Source of the DNA: Meandrina meandrites
Lineage: Eukaryota; Cnidaria; Anthozoa; Scleractinia; Meandrinidae
Length of the DNA stretch: 64,000 nt
Reading direction: 5' to 3'
NCBI GenBank assembly: GCA_963693305.1
Contig: OY855903.1
Coordinates: forward strand, 57,514,350-57,578,349
Of the stretch, positions 1 to 11,195 are shown piece after piece. Position 1 is the first letter of the stretch, and every line of letters begins with the position of its first letter. The notes under the pieces are model-generated. The model saw nothing but the letters and a program-made list of their open reading frames with translations. It made no database searches and was not told where the DNA came from. The position numbers and the translations under genes are program-made.

Positions 1-1011
1 AGTTTAAAATGATACCTCATACTGATCAAGCTACCGTTACCTTTTATAATTAGTCATTTTTGTATATTGAGAGTGTTTATACAAAGGGCGTACCTGTATT
101 TTCACAATGAAGACCGCTGAGCCAATGCAAGAATCCGGATTTGGATTTTCCCGAAGAAACGCACCCTAAGATAACTAGGCCATCTACAATAATCAACAGG
201 CACACAAGAGTAGTATAAGAGTGGGGATTCTGCGCCAGGGCGCATGCGTAGGGGTGCAAGGGGTGCCAAGGGGTGCTCATGACGTCAGAATCCCCCGGGG
301 GGGATAAGGTCATTTTTGCTTTTGGAGGATGACGTCATCGGGGCGTAAGTGTGTTGGGGCGTAATCTAAAAATAGAAAATTACACCATCGGGGCGTAAGG
401 GTGTTGGGGTGTAGGGATTCGGTGACGTCACAATAGCCCAGGGATTAACGTCGATTCATTTTTCATTTCAGTCAAAGCCACTAAACCATTTCGTTCTGAT
501 ATTATGCAAGCTCCTTGTCGCATACATTTTCTACTGCAGACATAATTGTTTTTAAACAATGATATGGAGTCGATGTGCTGTAATGAACTCAATTCAATAT
601 AAACAGAGCGTGACCAATCAAACTAATCCTTTCACAAACGAAAAATAAAACAATACCGTGTATGCGCTTCGGTGGCCACGCCACGGTTTGAGCGAGTTTT
701 AAGCACGAAAACGAATTGCCGCGAAAATAACATTTATAATAAACACACAGATAGTCAAGCAAAACTTTTATTTCAGTCGCTTAATTCAAATTAAACTCTT
801 GTTGTAAATCGGCGAACTGATTTATTTTAACTGATAACTAGTTTCATCGAGTGTCTTTTGCAAAACAAACTTTACTATTGGTGTAGTAAGAATTTGTTTA
901 AGAGAAAGAAAAACAAAACTTAAGCTTTCTTTGAAAACATTATTAAAAGAAACATAGGGAAGTAGAAATTTGAAGTGGAAATTGTCGGAATCCTTCAAAA
1001 TATATTTTTTT
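1..1011. other. Intergenic start of window with CRE-bearing repeat
   Basis: No gene is recognised here. Positions 200-430 hold G-rich repetitive DNA: an inverted pair GGGGATTCTG / CAGAATCCCC (about 222-294), two direct copies of a unit starting CATCGGGGCGTAAG (about 336-414), and three TGACGTCA octamers. The remainder is AT-rich without open frames of coding character. Confidence 0.5.
280..430. promoter_or_regulatory. Three perfect CRE-type octamers
   Basis: The palindrome TGACGTCA, the consensus CREB/ATF binding site, occurs exactly at 280-287, 330-337 and 423-430. All three sit inside a locally repetitive G-rich element, so they may be part of a dispersed repeat and not a gene promoter. 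No gene start is visible close by. Confidence 0.3.
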
Positions 1012-1571
1012 TGGCGGTGGTGGTGGTGGCGGAGGTGGTGGTGGCGGTGGCGGTGGCGTTGGTGGTGGTGACGGTGGCGGCGGCGGTGGCGGTGGTGGCG
1101 GTGATGGTGATGGTGATGGTGGTGGTGGTGGTGGCGGTGGTGGTGGTGGCGATGATGGTGGTGACGGTGGTGGTGTCGGTGGTGGTGGCGGTGGCGGTGG
1201 TGGTGGTGGTGGCGGTGGCAGTGGTGGTGGTGACGGTGGTGGTGGCGGTGGCGGCGGTGGTGGTGGTGGCGGTGGTGGTGGTCTATTGTTCCACCACCAC
1301 AATTGTATTGTTTAACCACCACCACCACCGCCGCCACCACCGCCACCGCCACCACCACCGTCACCGCCACCACCACCGTCGCCACCACCACCGCCACCAC
1401 CACCACCGCCACCACCACCACCGCCACCACCACCACCACCACCACCACCATCACCACCGCCACCGCCACCACCACCGTCACCACCATCACCGCCACCACC
1501 ACCACCGCCACCACCACCACCACCATCACCATCACCATCACCGCCACCACCGCCACCGCCGCCGCCACCGC
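1012..1571. repeat. GGT-type minisatellite facing its own inverted copy
   Basis: Positions 1012-1282 are almost entirely GGN triplets (GGT, GGC, GAT variants). A spacer of about 30 bp follows, then 1315-1570 is almost entirely CCN triplets. The arms are a true inverted duplication: the same order of variant triplets, including a (GGTGAT)3 run, appears at about 1078-1180 and, reverse-complemented, at about 1466-1565. All frames translate to low-complexity runs (poly-V/A, H/R, P, T, G), so the long open frames here are not genes. The block could form a long hairpin or cruciform. Confidence 0.9.
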
Positions 1572-2719
1572 TTGAATAATTTTCTAGATACAGCACGCAT
1601 TGCACGTTCTGAAAGGCGAGTCTTGATAAAAAAGAAACACCGAGAACATTCGCAGGATTGGCAAACTTGTGACTTTATTTGCTTTGACAGATGTCACAGT
1701 GTCTAAAACCTCACACCTAATTGAAAATACTTTGAAATTATGACAACTCCCAACACAGGATATATTATGACACTGAAATTGACACTTCCGAGTGCTATTT
1801 GCTATACTTAACATATAAAAACCCGCAAATTTATGTTAATGCTAGAATTGTTTCATAATACTTGGAAATGTAAAATGAATCATAAAAATAACGTGATCGA
1901 TCTGAAGCTCAAGGTGGATATTATTATCCAGGTGCTAAAATAGGCGCATCAGAAAGCTTTCAAGTGAATTGGTTACTCAAGTAAGTATTTTTTATCTAGT
2001 CGTAAGAACAGATGATTTCATATTTTCCTATGACTTATTCCACTGAAATTCTAATCGGAGACATACATACGTCCGCAGTCAGCTACAGACGTCAAAAATT
2101 ACAGTAAACTTATTTGCATGAGTCGGAAGCTGGGCATAATACGTGTTATTTGCTTTTGGAAGAAGCAGTGCCTATTTCTCGACCCAAACTACAGTTTACT
2201 CACGTTTACCACTTATGCTGCATACAACCAAAAAAGGTAAAAAAAACATATTTAACAATTATCGAGCAACAACATTTCAGAATTCTGATTGGTCGAATCA
2301 TACGAGAAGAAACCTCGGGAACTCAGCTTTGCTTACTGGTTTGGTTGTTGGGCGGTGGGAATTTCTGAGTGAAAATCGGCTCGGCGCTGGACCGTTCCGA
2401 AAACCAGTTTCCCCCCTTGTTCTCCTCTTATTATGTAAAGCAGACAGCAACGCAAAAATCCAGTAAATCAACTTGGATATCGATTCATGTCCGTTTCGTG
2501 CCTCCACAAAGTCTTCACAAAACATTTCGAAATAGCCAATCAAACTCAACAATGGTGTACAAAATGTGAGTTTTTCCTGACATACATATCTACACAAACA
2601 TATGACCAAATATATCTCATGGGTTATAGATAACACCCGTATTTCCTGAACATATATTTCCATTATAAATTAATTAAGTCAAAGGTACAAATCCCTCCGA
2701 AGTCAAATCCTTTCCCCTA
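1572..2719. other. Intergenic, nothing recognised
   Basis: AT-rich DNA between the palindromic minisatellite and the 3' end of the first GPCR pseudogene. Short open frames at 2114-2663 overlap each other on both strands and resemble no family I know. Confidence 0.4.
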
Positions 2720-4089
2720 CTATAATTCTAATTCTAAATCGCTTTTTACAGTTGAGCGATTGCGGGAGACTTGAAAACGTGCATTATATTCACAATGACG
2801 TAATGCTTCCCTTCCAAAGGCCAATTCTCTTAATGCTCGACGGAAATCTTTCTTGGCCAATGTGCTCAACATCGGGTTTAACATCGGAGGAATAAAGCGT
2901 AGAAATAGCAGTAAACGCTGCACCCAGACTGGTAAAGAAGACTGCTCTGACTGTTCCATGTGGTCATAAAGCATCGCCACGAAAAACGGCAACCAACAAC
3001 CAGCGAAAATCACCACCATGATCAACAAAACACTGAGTCCTCGCCACTCGCGAACTAATGATCGACAGGGACGCTGAAGATTCTTGCTCAACTGACGATC
3101 GCTTTCTTTGAGTTCAAAAGAAATGTAAAAAATTCTTCCATAAATATAAGACATTAATAACAGAGGAATTGCAAAGAATAGCACGATGCATAGAGTAGAG
3201 TAGAGTAGTAACTTTATTAAACACGGTAAATTCATCAGAAATACAATTATAAAATACTAATGATAATAAATGCAATACTAAAAACTAAAACAATACTAAT
3301 TTAACTAACATAACTCTGCTTTACATGAATGCCGTGTGCTATAAAAGGTAAAAGGCTATTTTTTAACTAAGAAAAATGATGTCGGCAACCAATTCGAAAA
3401 CCATTGAGAGTTTGTGATTGCCGCAAATCAGGTGGTAAGCTGTTCCAAAGCACCGCACCTTGGTAACTAAAACTGTTTTTTAGATAGTTTGTGCGGGGCA
3501 AAGGAACAGCGAGTTTGCCCACGGTGTCTCTCAGTTCGTATTGAGTCTTGTTGTGATCTTTTAAATCTTCAGATTGAACAACAGTGATTTCATGATACCA
3601 GGACAGCTGTATAACAGAAGCTATTAGTGAAAATAGCCAAACAGTTACAATGAAACCAATCGATCTCTGTTTCGTTACAAGAAAATCATACTTCATGTAG
3701 TGAACTATAAAGATATAACGATCACAAGCGATGAGCAGAACATGGCAAACTGAAGAGATGGCAGTGAATCGAATAAAAATTGTGGAAGAGACACAGACTT
3801 CCACAACGTCTCCTACTATACAGATAAGGACAAGAGGAATTCCCACCAGACCTGACATGAGATCTGAAAGCGCCAACGAAATAAGAAACATGTTGGTAAA
3901 TGTTCTCAGTGTTTTCTTTTTGCGCATCAAGAAGATTACGAGGCCATTGGCTGCAATAATCAGGAAGGAGATGAAAGACAAAAGTGCAATCAGTGGCCAA
4001 GGAAGAAATAAGTCTTCTGAGGCAGATTTAGTTTCATTGCTTGATGTCTTTCCAGAACAGCTCGCATTGCACCTTATGAGCGAAGCCAT
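2720..4089 (-). pseudogene. Class A GPCR, split by a LINE fragment
   Basis: A member of the local intronless rhodopsin-like GPCR family. The 5' part (4089 down to about 3546) encodes an N-glycosylated N-terminus, TM1 with the AANGL motif, TM2 with SLALSD, TM3 ending in ACDRY, and TM4. In extracellular loop 2 the frame runs into sequence of a non-LTR retrotransposon and stops at 3367. Receptor sequence resumes at 3190 with CIVLFFAIP (TM5), CWLPFF (TM6) and PPMLNPML (TM7), ending at 2720. Both receptor halves remain open and well conserved, so the insertion is probably young, but no single open frame spans the receptor. The start is the ATG aligned with the paralogues. A pyrimidine-rich AG site lies about 80 bp upstream. 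Family membership is clear; ligand is unknown. Confidence 0.88.
3191..3545 (-). mobile_element. 5'-truncated LINE 3' end inserted in GPCR
   Basis: Read on the minus strand, the frame after the receptor's loop 2 encodes a peptide with LPRTNYLKNSFSYQGAVLWN, which I recognise as the C-terminal end of cnidarian LINE-type ORF2 proteins. It is followed by a stop at 3367, an AT-rich 3'UTR, TTTAATAAAG and a short (TACTC)n tail abutting the receptor at 3190. A short microsatellite tail and 5' truncation are typical of CR1/L2-like LINEs. The left edge is approximate. No clear target-site duplication is visible, and about 10 bp of receptor sequence seems lost at the junction. Confidence 0.75.
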
Positions 4090-4167
4090 AAGAAATAATG
4101 ATTATAATGTTGAAACCATTAGCTGGATTAGTATCTTCTTTTGATTGTTCTTTTGGTTCCCGTAGAA

Positions 4168-4185
4168 CCTGTGAAGTAAAAAAGG
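4168..4185 (-). promoter_or_regulatory. Candidate 5'UTR splice acceptor of first GPCR
   Basis: On the minus strand a CTTTTTTACTTCACAG tract ends at 4169, about 80 bp before the ATG. Similar tract/AG sites precede the other close paralogues at comparable distance, which suggests a noncoding 5' exon. Confidence 0.35.
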
Positions 4186-4189
4186 CGGA

Positions 4190-6752
4190 TATATAAAATC
4201 AAGTTACATGAACCAATGCCATAGTATCTACACAGCTAGATTTAAACTGTGAAAAGATATCATATTTTTTTAGTGATATAGCCATGCACGGCAGATGCCG
4301 TGTGAAGATAAGGGCATCTGAAAACTTCCGTGTGGAATGGGAGCTTAAATATATGGCTTCCTACTCGAGAAAACAAATAAAAACACAGCATAATTTTCTG
4401 ACTCGGCTATTGCTAATCGACCCTCTCGTCGTGAAAGCGTTCCTATGGAGACTCACGGAAACATCAAGCATTAAATAAAATCTATATGTAATTGTCAGAA
4501 GCTGTTATGTATTTCCAAGTAGGTTCTTCAAGAAATGTGCATAACTTCACAAAAAGAAATCCAGCTTGAAAACCACAACCCACCTGCCCTTAATTTTTTA
4601 TTTTACTAAATTATGTTTAGTGATAACAATCATTTTTTAAAACAGTTTCGTGATCTAACTATCATAAATGTCTTCTCCTAAGTTATTACCATACATTAGT
4701 TCTGAGAATAGAATACTTTTTTTATTTTAATTTTCTTGTATCAGACATGAAAACTTTGACACTGGTCACTGTTAATTCATCCTGTCTTTATTGCGCGTGA
4801 TATAGAAACCTTCTTTAAACAAACCTGTAGTTTCAAATCAAGCGACAGACAAAAAAATTGGCATGGTAGGTACTGAGCATACTTTTTAAATCCAAAAAGA
4901 CAATTTTGATTGAGTTTTTTAATCATAGTAGCACTTTAAAAATGAAAATTCACTGCGAAGATCGTTTCTCAAATCTACATCTGAAGTTCACATATGAATC
5001 ATTTTATATACTTCACATCAAAACAAATTTTACAAGTTGACGCGCGGGTTAACTTTCGCGCCTAAATTTGCATAACTTCAATTTGTAGCGAAGCGCGCGA
5101 GGTTTAAAAATAGAATGTAAATGAATATACCCCCAAAAGTCTCAGACAACATCAGCCTGTTCTGAGAGTGATAGAGGGATCTAGGCGAAGTTTTCGTTTC
5201 AAAAAAGTGTTTCAGAAACCCGGCCGTTTCAGAAAGTCTTTTAGTAAAATCGTCCGCCATTCCGGTTTGTTTGTCGGAGTCTTGTCTGAGTCATCTTGTG
5301 AAGTGCTGTTCAAGTCGTCTCAAATACGAGTTATTTTCTGTATAAATTACAATATTTATCGTGAGACGGAGAAAGTCCCCAAAAGACTCCGCATAGCTAT
5401 GCTCTAAATTCTTAATGCTTAGTAGCAATTCAAACAGCGTCGTAATACAAGGGCATTCAAACTGAGTTCAGATGCGTTGGCAAGTTTCCATGAAGCAGGT
5501 GGCTTAAAATCATATTCAGTGTTAATTGTCGGCACGTCCTTCATTTTATTTATTTTTTCTTCTTTTTTTTTGTTTTTACCTAATTGGGAGAGAAATTCAT
5601 TCAGGGTATTTCATTGAGGTTCTCCAAAGTGCTTAGAAGGGCTATACAAAAATAACGTCATTTTAGTACTTGTTCTAAACAACACTGCGCCATCTAACGC
5701 GATCTGGGGCACGCGTCAGTGAATTACACTTCATTAGACATTTTAGTGTGTAGCATCGTTATTTTGCGGTTTTTTGGCGAGCCCGTAGTGCAAGTCAAAA
5801 TACAAATGACGAGTAAAAATATACAGCGATGGTTAAGAGGAATACGAAATCATTGCATTTAACCAGCCTTGAGGAGTACAAATTACGTTTATCCGGTCTT
5901 GGGATATACAGACATGTGAGATATTTGTATTCGTTTCATGCGTTATTTATACTCCATGAAGCGGAGCTGGATAACAACAGCTATTAAACTAGTACTGTTT
6001 CGAAGTAATTTCAAACAATACCTGCCTTTCTTTGCCTTTATCGAGCTCACTGTTGCGTTGAACAGCTCGTAGGGTTGAATTAAGTTTACAATAAAAGCTG
6101 TTTTAACTGTGCAAGCGGCAAGAGATAAAAGCTTAACAACGATTCATCGCCAGAAAGTATTTAATTTTCGAAGCCTTCGTGAGCAACCTTGGGTCAATAT
6201 TTCAATTATAAAGAACCAATTAGAGGCCGGCGATACCGTGTTATATTAACATTTCTTTCATAAGCAAAACGATGAGGGGACCCGACAGGATACTGGCCTT
6301 GATTGATGTTTCCGACGTTGAACCTAATCCTGTGTCTACTGTGCAAGAAAACCTTCCGTTTAGCATTGAAAGAAATGCTATTCCAACTGGAGTGATCTTG
6401 TAAGAAATTATTTGTCTGATTTAATGTATGAAGGGAGCAAGCATCACAATTTTCTTGCGACTTTTAAGATGGTTTTCTTAATACTCCACCTGCGTGTTGC
6501 TGCAACAGTGTTTTGCCACAAGACAAAGACAATGTCAATGCCCAAATAAACGTCATGTCGATTATAGCTTTATCCCGATTTGCTGGCTCTTGATAGTTGA
6601 TTCTGAAAGGCTTCTTATAAAAGTTATGCGATTCGTGTGATATTGGTTGTTCGCATGAAATTTAACGTGGAATTCCCTCGTCAGATAATGGACTTTCCTG
6701 CAGAATCATGCAGGAAGCAGGCATTTTGGTAACTACCACTGTCTATCTGACA
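4190..6752. other. Intergenic, nothing recognised
   Basis: About 2.5 kb between the first GPCR pseudogene and a pair of foldback elements. Short open frames (for example 5168-5407 plus) show no family resemblance and overlap frames on the other strand. Confidence 0.4.
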
Positions 6753-6948
6753 TTAGTATCACCCAACTAGTGGAATAATGCAAATCCTGCATTTTGATTG
6801 GCTACGCTACTAGGGGACTTTTACTAATAGTCCTCGAGTAGCGAAATTCGTGACGCTTTCTTTCGTTTTATTCCCAAAAAAATCTTTTTTCAACTTGCAT
6901 TTGCTAACTTTATTATTGCTTTTCTGTCCGACTAGTTGGGTGATACTA

Positions 6949-6949
<1 letters not shown>
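6753..6949. mobile_element. MITE-like element with 19-bp perfect TIRs
   Basis: Begins with TTAGTATCACCCAACTAGT (6753-6771) and ends with its exact reverse complement (6931-6949). The 197-bp element has no coding capacity. The outermost bases TTA/TAA could include a TA or TTA target duplication. It abuts a second palindromic element on its right. Confidence 0.75.
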
Positions 6950-6982
<33 letters not shown>

Positions 6983-7054
6983 GTCAATAGCCCATTCGGC
7001 TTCGCCTCATGGGCTATTGACCCGTAGCCCTTGCGGGCTACGGGTCTAATTGTT
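6950..7054. repeat. Foldback palindrome of about 105 bp
   Basis: Left arm starts AACAATTAGACCC and the right arm ends GGGTCTAATTGTT. The centre pairs ATAGCCCAT with ATGGGCTAT. Apart from a few mismatches, the whole segment is self-complementary with a small loop near 7000. Confidence 0.75.
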
Positions 7055-7310
7055 AAATAGCCTCGCGCAGGTGCGTTTAAACACGATTCACTGCAGCACG
7101 TTTTAGATTTCTATTTTTTTTTCTTCTTTTCTCCGTTTTTTACCTAAGTTTTGTTACTGCAGATATGAATATTGTTCTGACTATACCAAATCAAAATTCA
7201 CAACGTAAAAATTGTGAAAACAAGCATAGTTATCCCGTCGATTTTTGCCCCTCAGTATCAGAAGTCGGAATCCACTCTCCTCAATTTCATCAACACAGTC
7301 GCATGATTAA

Positions 7311-7350
7311 TGCGTTTTATGATAAATGCTTATTTGTTTTTTTTCTGCAG
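7311..7350 (+). promoter_or_regulatory. Shared GPCR upstream block and acceptor
   Basis: TGCGTTTTATGATAAATGCT is followed by a T-rich tract ending CTGCAG at 7350, 131 bp before the GPCR ATG at 7482. Near-identical blocks precede the copies at 11271, 15232 and 20642. I infer the end of a 5'UTR intron or a shared promoter-proximal segment. Confidence 0.4.
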
Positions 7351-7481
7351 GTGCTAGTCATTGGTTCAGTTTACATACCTTGTTGCAGCAAAACAAGTGC
7401 ATAATAAATCCGCCCCCCTTTGTGTCAAATCAAGGAAAATAATAAACATCGCAAGAATCGAGCCAAACGGCAAGATTTAAC

Positions 7482-8444
7482 ATGTCTCAACTGTTAAATT
7501 CATCGTCCAATGCGTATAATGCAAGTTGCCGAAACAGTAGTTCAAGAACTGAAAGAGATCCCGAACCAACAAAGTTCCTTCTTCCGTCGTTAGTTGTGCT
7601 ATTGTCCTTCTTGTGCCTGCTGATTGTTGCAGTAAATAGCCTCGTAATTTTCTTGATGCACAAGAAGAAAACACTGAGAACACTTACCAACATGTTTCTT
7701 ACTTCGTTGGCGCTTTCAGATCTCATGTCAGGTCTGGTGGGAATTCCTCTTCTCGTCATCTGTTTGGTCAACGAAATTATAAACGTTTGTGTGTCATCCA
7801 CCATCTTTATTCGATTCACCGCCATCTCTTCAGCCTCTGTTATTCAGCTGTCATGGAACAGCCTTAATGAGACTGCCTTAACTGAAGTTGAAGAAACAAC
7901 AGAATATATTAACATAAAGTACAGTCAGGCTTGTATTGTGCTATTCTTTGCAGTTCCTCTATTAATGATGTGTTGTATGTACGGACGAATTTTTTACATT
8001 TCTTTCAAACACATCAAAACTGATCGTCAAATGAGCTACGCTTTTCAGCTGCCCTCTCGATCGGTACTACAAGAGTGGCGAGGACGCAGCGTTTTGTTGA
8101 TCACGGTGGTGATTTTCGCTAGCTGTTGGTTGCCTTATTTCCTAGCGATGCTTGATGACTACATGGAATCCTCAAAGAAATCCCCTATGCCAGTTTGGGT
8201 GCAGCGTTTGCTAATATTTCTTGCCTTTATTCCTCCGATGTTGAACCCAATCATGTGCACATTAGCCAAGAAAGATTTCCGTCGAGGATTAAAAGAAACG
8301 CTGTTGGAAAGAAACTGTAAGACATTATCTGTCCATTTCAATGCACGCCGAGAACAAGTTTCACTTAATTTGTTTCCATACCCAATACAGTCAACTCTCA
8401 TTATAGCGGACACGCTTGGGACTTCGTTTAGTGTCCGTACGTAA
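7482..8444 (+). CDS. Class A GPCR lacking end of TM3, DRY and most of TM4
   Basis: A 320-residue open frame of the local GPCR family, starting at the ATG aligned with its paralogues. TM1 (AVNSLV), TM2 (SLALSD), TM5 (FFAVPLLMM), TM6 (CWLPYF) and TM7 (MLNPIM) are intact. After residue 117 (AISS) it jumps directly to ASVIQLSW: 129 bp present in the 11.3-kb paralogue are missing in frame, removing the last part of TM3, the DRY motif, intracellular loop 2 and most of TM4. The last 18 codons (303-320) and the stop lie inside a MITE (8388-8624). With about five helices it cannot be an ordinary receptor. It is either a decaying pseudogene with an open frame or a truncated product with another role; I favour the former. 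Confidence 0.75.
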   Translation: MSQLLNSSSNAYNASCRNSSSRTERDPEPTKFLLPSLVVLLSFLCLLIVAVNSLVIFLMHKKKTLRTLTNMFLTSLALSDLMSGLVGIPLLVICLVNEIINVCVSSTIFIRFTAISSASVIQLSWNSLNETALTEVEETTEYINIKYSQACIVLFFAVPLLMMCCMYGRIFYISFKHIKTDRQMSYAFQLPSRSVLQEWRGRSVLLITVVIFASCWLPYFLAMLDDYMESSKKSPMPVWVQRLLIFLAFIPPMLNPIMCTLAKKDFRRGLKETLLERNCKTLSVHFNARREQVSLNLFPYPIQSTLIIADTLGTSFSVRT

Positions 8445-8624
8445 CAGCGAGAGGCCCTATGCGCCAACTTGGCGCCAGGGGACAGGAACTAGGAACTAGG
8501 AACGTAACAGCGAGAGTCCGTCAGGAGTCATTTCCAGTCAAACCTCTATAGCCGGGGATCTGAATTTTGTCCTTAATAGCGAGTAACCGTAATAGCGGGG
8601 TGTCCACAAGGCGAGAGTTGACTG
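8388..8624. mobile_element. Tc1/mariner-type MITE with TA duplication
   Basis: Terminal inverted repeats CAGTCAACTCTC at 8388-8399 and its exact complement GAGAGTTGACTG at 8613-8624, flanked on both sides by TA (8386-8387 and 8625-8626). At 237 bp it is too short for a transposase. It supplies the 3' end of the upstream GPCR frame. The TA flank points to a Tc1/mariner or pogo-like source. Confidence 0.85.
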
Positions 8625-8626
8625 TA

Positions 8627-11132
8627 TTCTACTTAAGCTTTGTAAACAAACCACGTGCTATTCATTCAGCAGTGCAGGCGAGTTAGGACACCCGTCGTGT
8701 TAAAATGCGAAATGCAAAACCTCTAAATAATTTGTATGCACAACGCGAAATTCGGCTCCTGTTGAGATTCATCATGTTTTGCTCGTGCCTAATAGAACTT
8801 CCTACTGGTTGGTACATAATGTAACCCAAATGTTTAATTTTGTTTTTCATAATCAGTCACAATCTACGTTTATTTTTCCATTATTATCACTTCAAGTGTT
8901 TTTACGTTCGCAAACAAGTATTATTTCAAAGTTTCCTTAAATTTTACAGTAATTTTGTGGACACACTATTTTCCCATCTTAGATCTTATCTATGAATTCA
9001 AAATTAATCGACCCTTTTATCGATATGCAAATAACAAATTTCGGTAGTTTCAAACGATTTTCTCTGGGTTTAACGACACAGTTCAAAACTGTTCTATATG
9101 AACTGCAGAGTAATCTGGGTCTTTCAACAACATGGAGTCGCAATGAGATGATGTTGTGTTGTTTAACTTGCTTGAATATTCGTTCATTATCATGAGATGT
9201 ACGTGCAGCATTTCTAACCAACAACAACTCAGTGAAACATTGACATCCTGACCGGAAATTGGATGAGCGCACGTACAAAATAAACCCTACTATATGCGAG
9301 ATTCTAATCGTTGTATTTTGATATCGCTGAAGACTTTCCCAGCCACTGGGCTTAATAGAATACAAGATATGTTGGCATTATTTTGGGTAAGATCTCCAAC
9401 ATTCTTTAGCTGCGCTACTGACAGGCAAGTAAAAGTATCTTATTTATTCGGTAATATCTTCTCATTGACTTGCAAATTAAGAATGAGTTTTCCACGCTGT
9501 TTATCATATGAGCCGTACACCAGAATAAATTCCAATTTTCAGGAGAAAATGTAACGGTCGTACCATAATCACCAAACACACTCTTACGAAAGTCATATAA
9601 CTGGCTAATCACAAAACACCTCGAATTCAAATGATGGATCGTCACGCCTTCTTGAAACGTTTCAGCCACCACCTCTCTGGAACCTCTTTTTCATTCGCCC
9701 TCTGTAAACACTACCTCTATTGTTATTCACGGCTAGGGGCATTGATGTGACCTGTTATCTGTTGTTTTAAAGGAGCTACGTCACGGGAATTTCGCGGATT
9801 TTTGGTCTAAACTACTCGAAAACTAGTGGCAGGCCTCCCTAACCCATGGAAAACATTAGCTTTGAACATCTAAAGGAAGATTTAACCTTAATTTTCTTAG
9901 AGAAATCAAACAACGGCCATAAATGTCGTTTTTTTAAGACGTCCGGAAACAACTTGAAAAGTTTAGCCTCAATTTTTCAAGTTGCAAATCCATTTTCATT
10001 TAGCCATCTACAGCCAAAAACGCTTGCTAACAGTTTCAGTGCTCTAATACAGCAAATTTTAATTAAAATGGACCATTATTTTAAGGTTTCCTACGAAATT
10101 TCCTGCGCCACTTCTAACCAAGCTTGAGTAGAAATACTTTATGTAGCAGTAAATTCCCAGTTTCGGTAGCATTACAACAAGTTTGATTTTAGAGCCAAGT
10201 ATGGTTCACAATTTTTTTAGAAGTATCTTTCTGTATTTTGGCGTTATCGCTTATCATACCGCCCGCATCGGCGTTAGTAAATTTATTCAAAGTCGCTCGT
10301 GTCCATAAATATTTCTAAAGTAAAGTTCGTTTAAATTACAGAGCGTGCGGTGGATTTAATACGTGGCAGTGGTCGAATTAATTTAAGTATTTGCGAATGC
10401 GAGGTTTCTATGGCCGAGTGAAACACCAGCTGAAACAATTGCATGCTAAAACAACGCTCCAATATTAAAGCTAACGCTAAATAAATACTGCTAATGAAAA
10501 TCCGTAAAATCCGAGGGAAAAAAACGGACCACTTCGGTTGCACCTACAAATGACACAAATAAACATTTAGCCTTTGCGTGACAAGAGGCGGACCCGTCAA
10601 ACAAATTCGCGCTCTTTGATTGGCCAACTTATTAAAAGTATACTGCGTGGCTACAGTGACACCCACATAAAATAATGTGCGGGTGGGCAAAACCGCGCAA
10701 GGAAAATTCAAACCGTGCGCATTTTAGTTTATTCTTTTGTGTGTGTTCAAGGGCCGCCAACTTCATAAAATTAAACAAAAATACAATTTACTTAGGAAGT
10801 TAACAATTTGTTTGTTCGCGTTAGGTTGACATTAACATGTAATATCCTCTCAGAGTAATCTTTTCAATATTGTTTTTCATAACAGTCTTTCTGATAAAAG
10901 AAAAGCGCCTTTCCGCGTTCAATTTCCTCGCTCTCGTGTAACTGTTCTTCCGTAACATTGGTTAGACAAGCAAACCAAGTTCAATCGATCCGACTTAGGA
11001 GACTAAAAACATCGTTACTGCTTAATTAAAACACACTGCATCTAGCCGGCGTAAAACAAAATTTATGTTCAAGGCAGGATGGAATTTAATGTAATCAACA
11101 TTGAATATATTCTATCACCTGCTATGGGTGAA
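8627..11132. other. Intergenic, nothing recognised
   Basis: About 2.5 kb between GPCR copies, AT-rich, with only short overlapping open frames (8979-9365, 9415-9672, 9846-10127) that resemble no known family. No strong repeat structure was noticed. Confidence 0.4.
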
Positions 11133-11195
11133 GCGTTTTATGAAAAATGGTAATTTGACTTCCTCCCGTGCACACTATCGCTTGATCAGTTGCAG
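11133..11195 (+). promoter_or_regulatory. Shared GPCR upstream block
   Basis: GCGTTTTATGAAAAATGG at 11133-11150 matches the block before the other plus-strand GPCR copies. Candidate AG acceptors follow at 11188-11189 (ATCAG) and 11194-11195 (TGCAG), roughly 80 bp before the ATG at 11271. The acceptor is less clear here than in the sister copies. Confidence 0.35.

Noticed and set aside
822..1706. Long open frames encoding poly-V/A, H/R, P, T or G
   Set aside because: They are translations of the GGN/CCN minisatellite palindrome in all frames; no frame has normal protein composition.
3731..4144. Plus-strand frame over the first GPCR and similar antisense frames under other GPCRs
   Set aside because: They are shadows of the receptor frames; similarity between them follows from the paralogy of the genes on the other strand.
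7482..8444. GPCR with missing TM3-TM4 as a spliced retrocopy
   Set aside because: The missing segment does not match a GT-AG intron: removing GT to AG from the sister sequence would delete one base more and break the frame. Microhomology deletion fits better.
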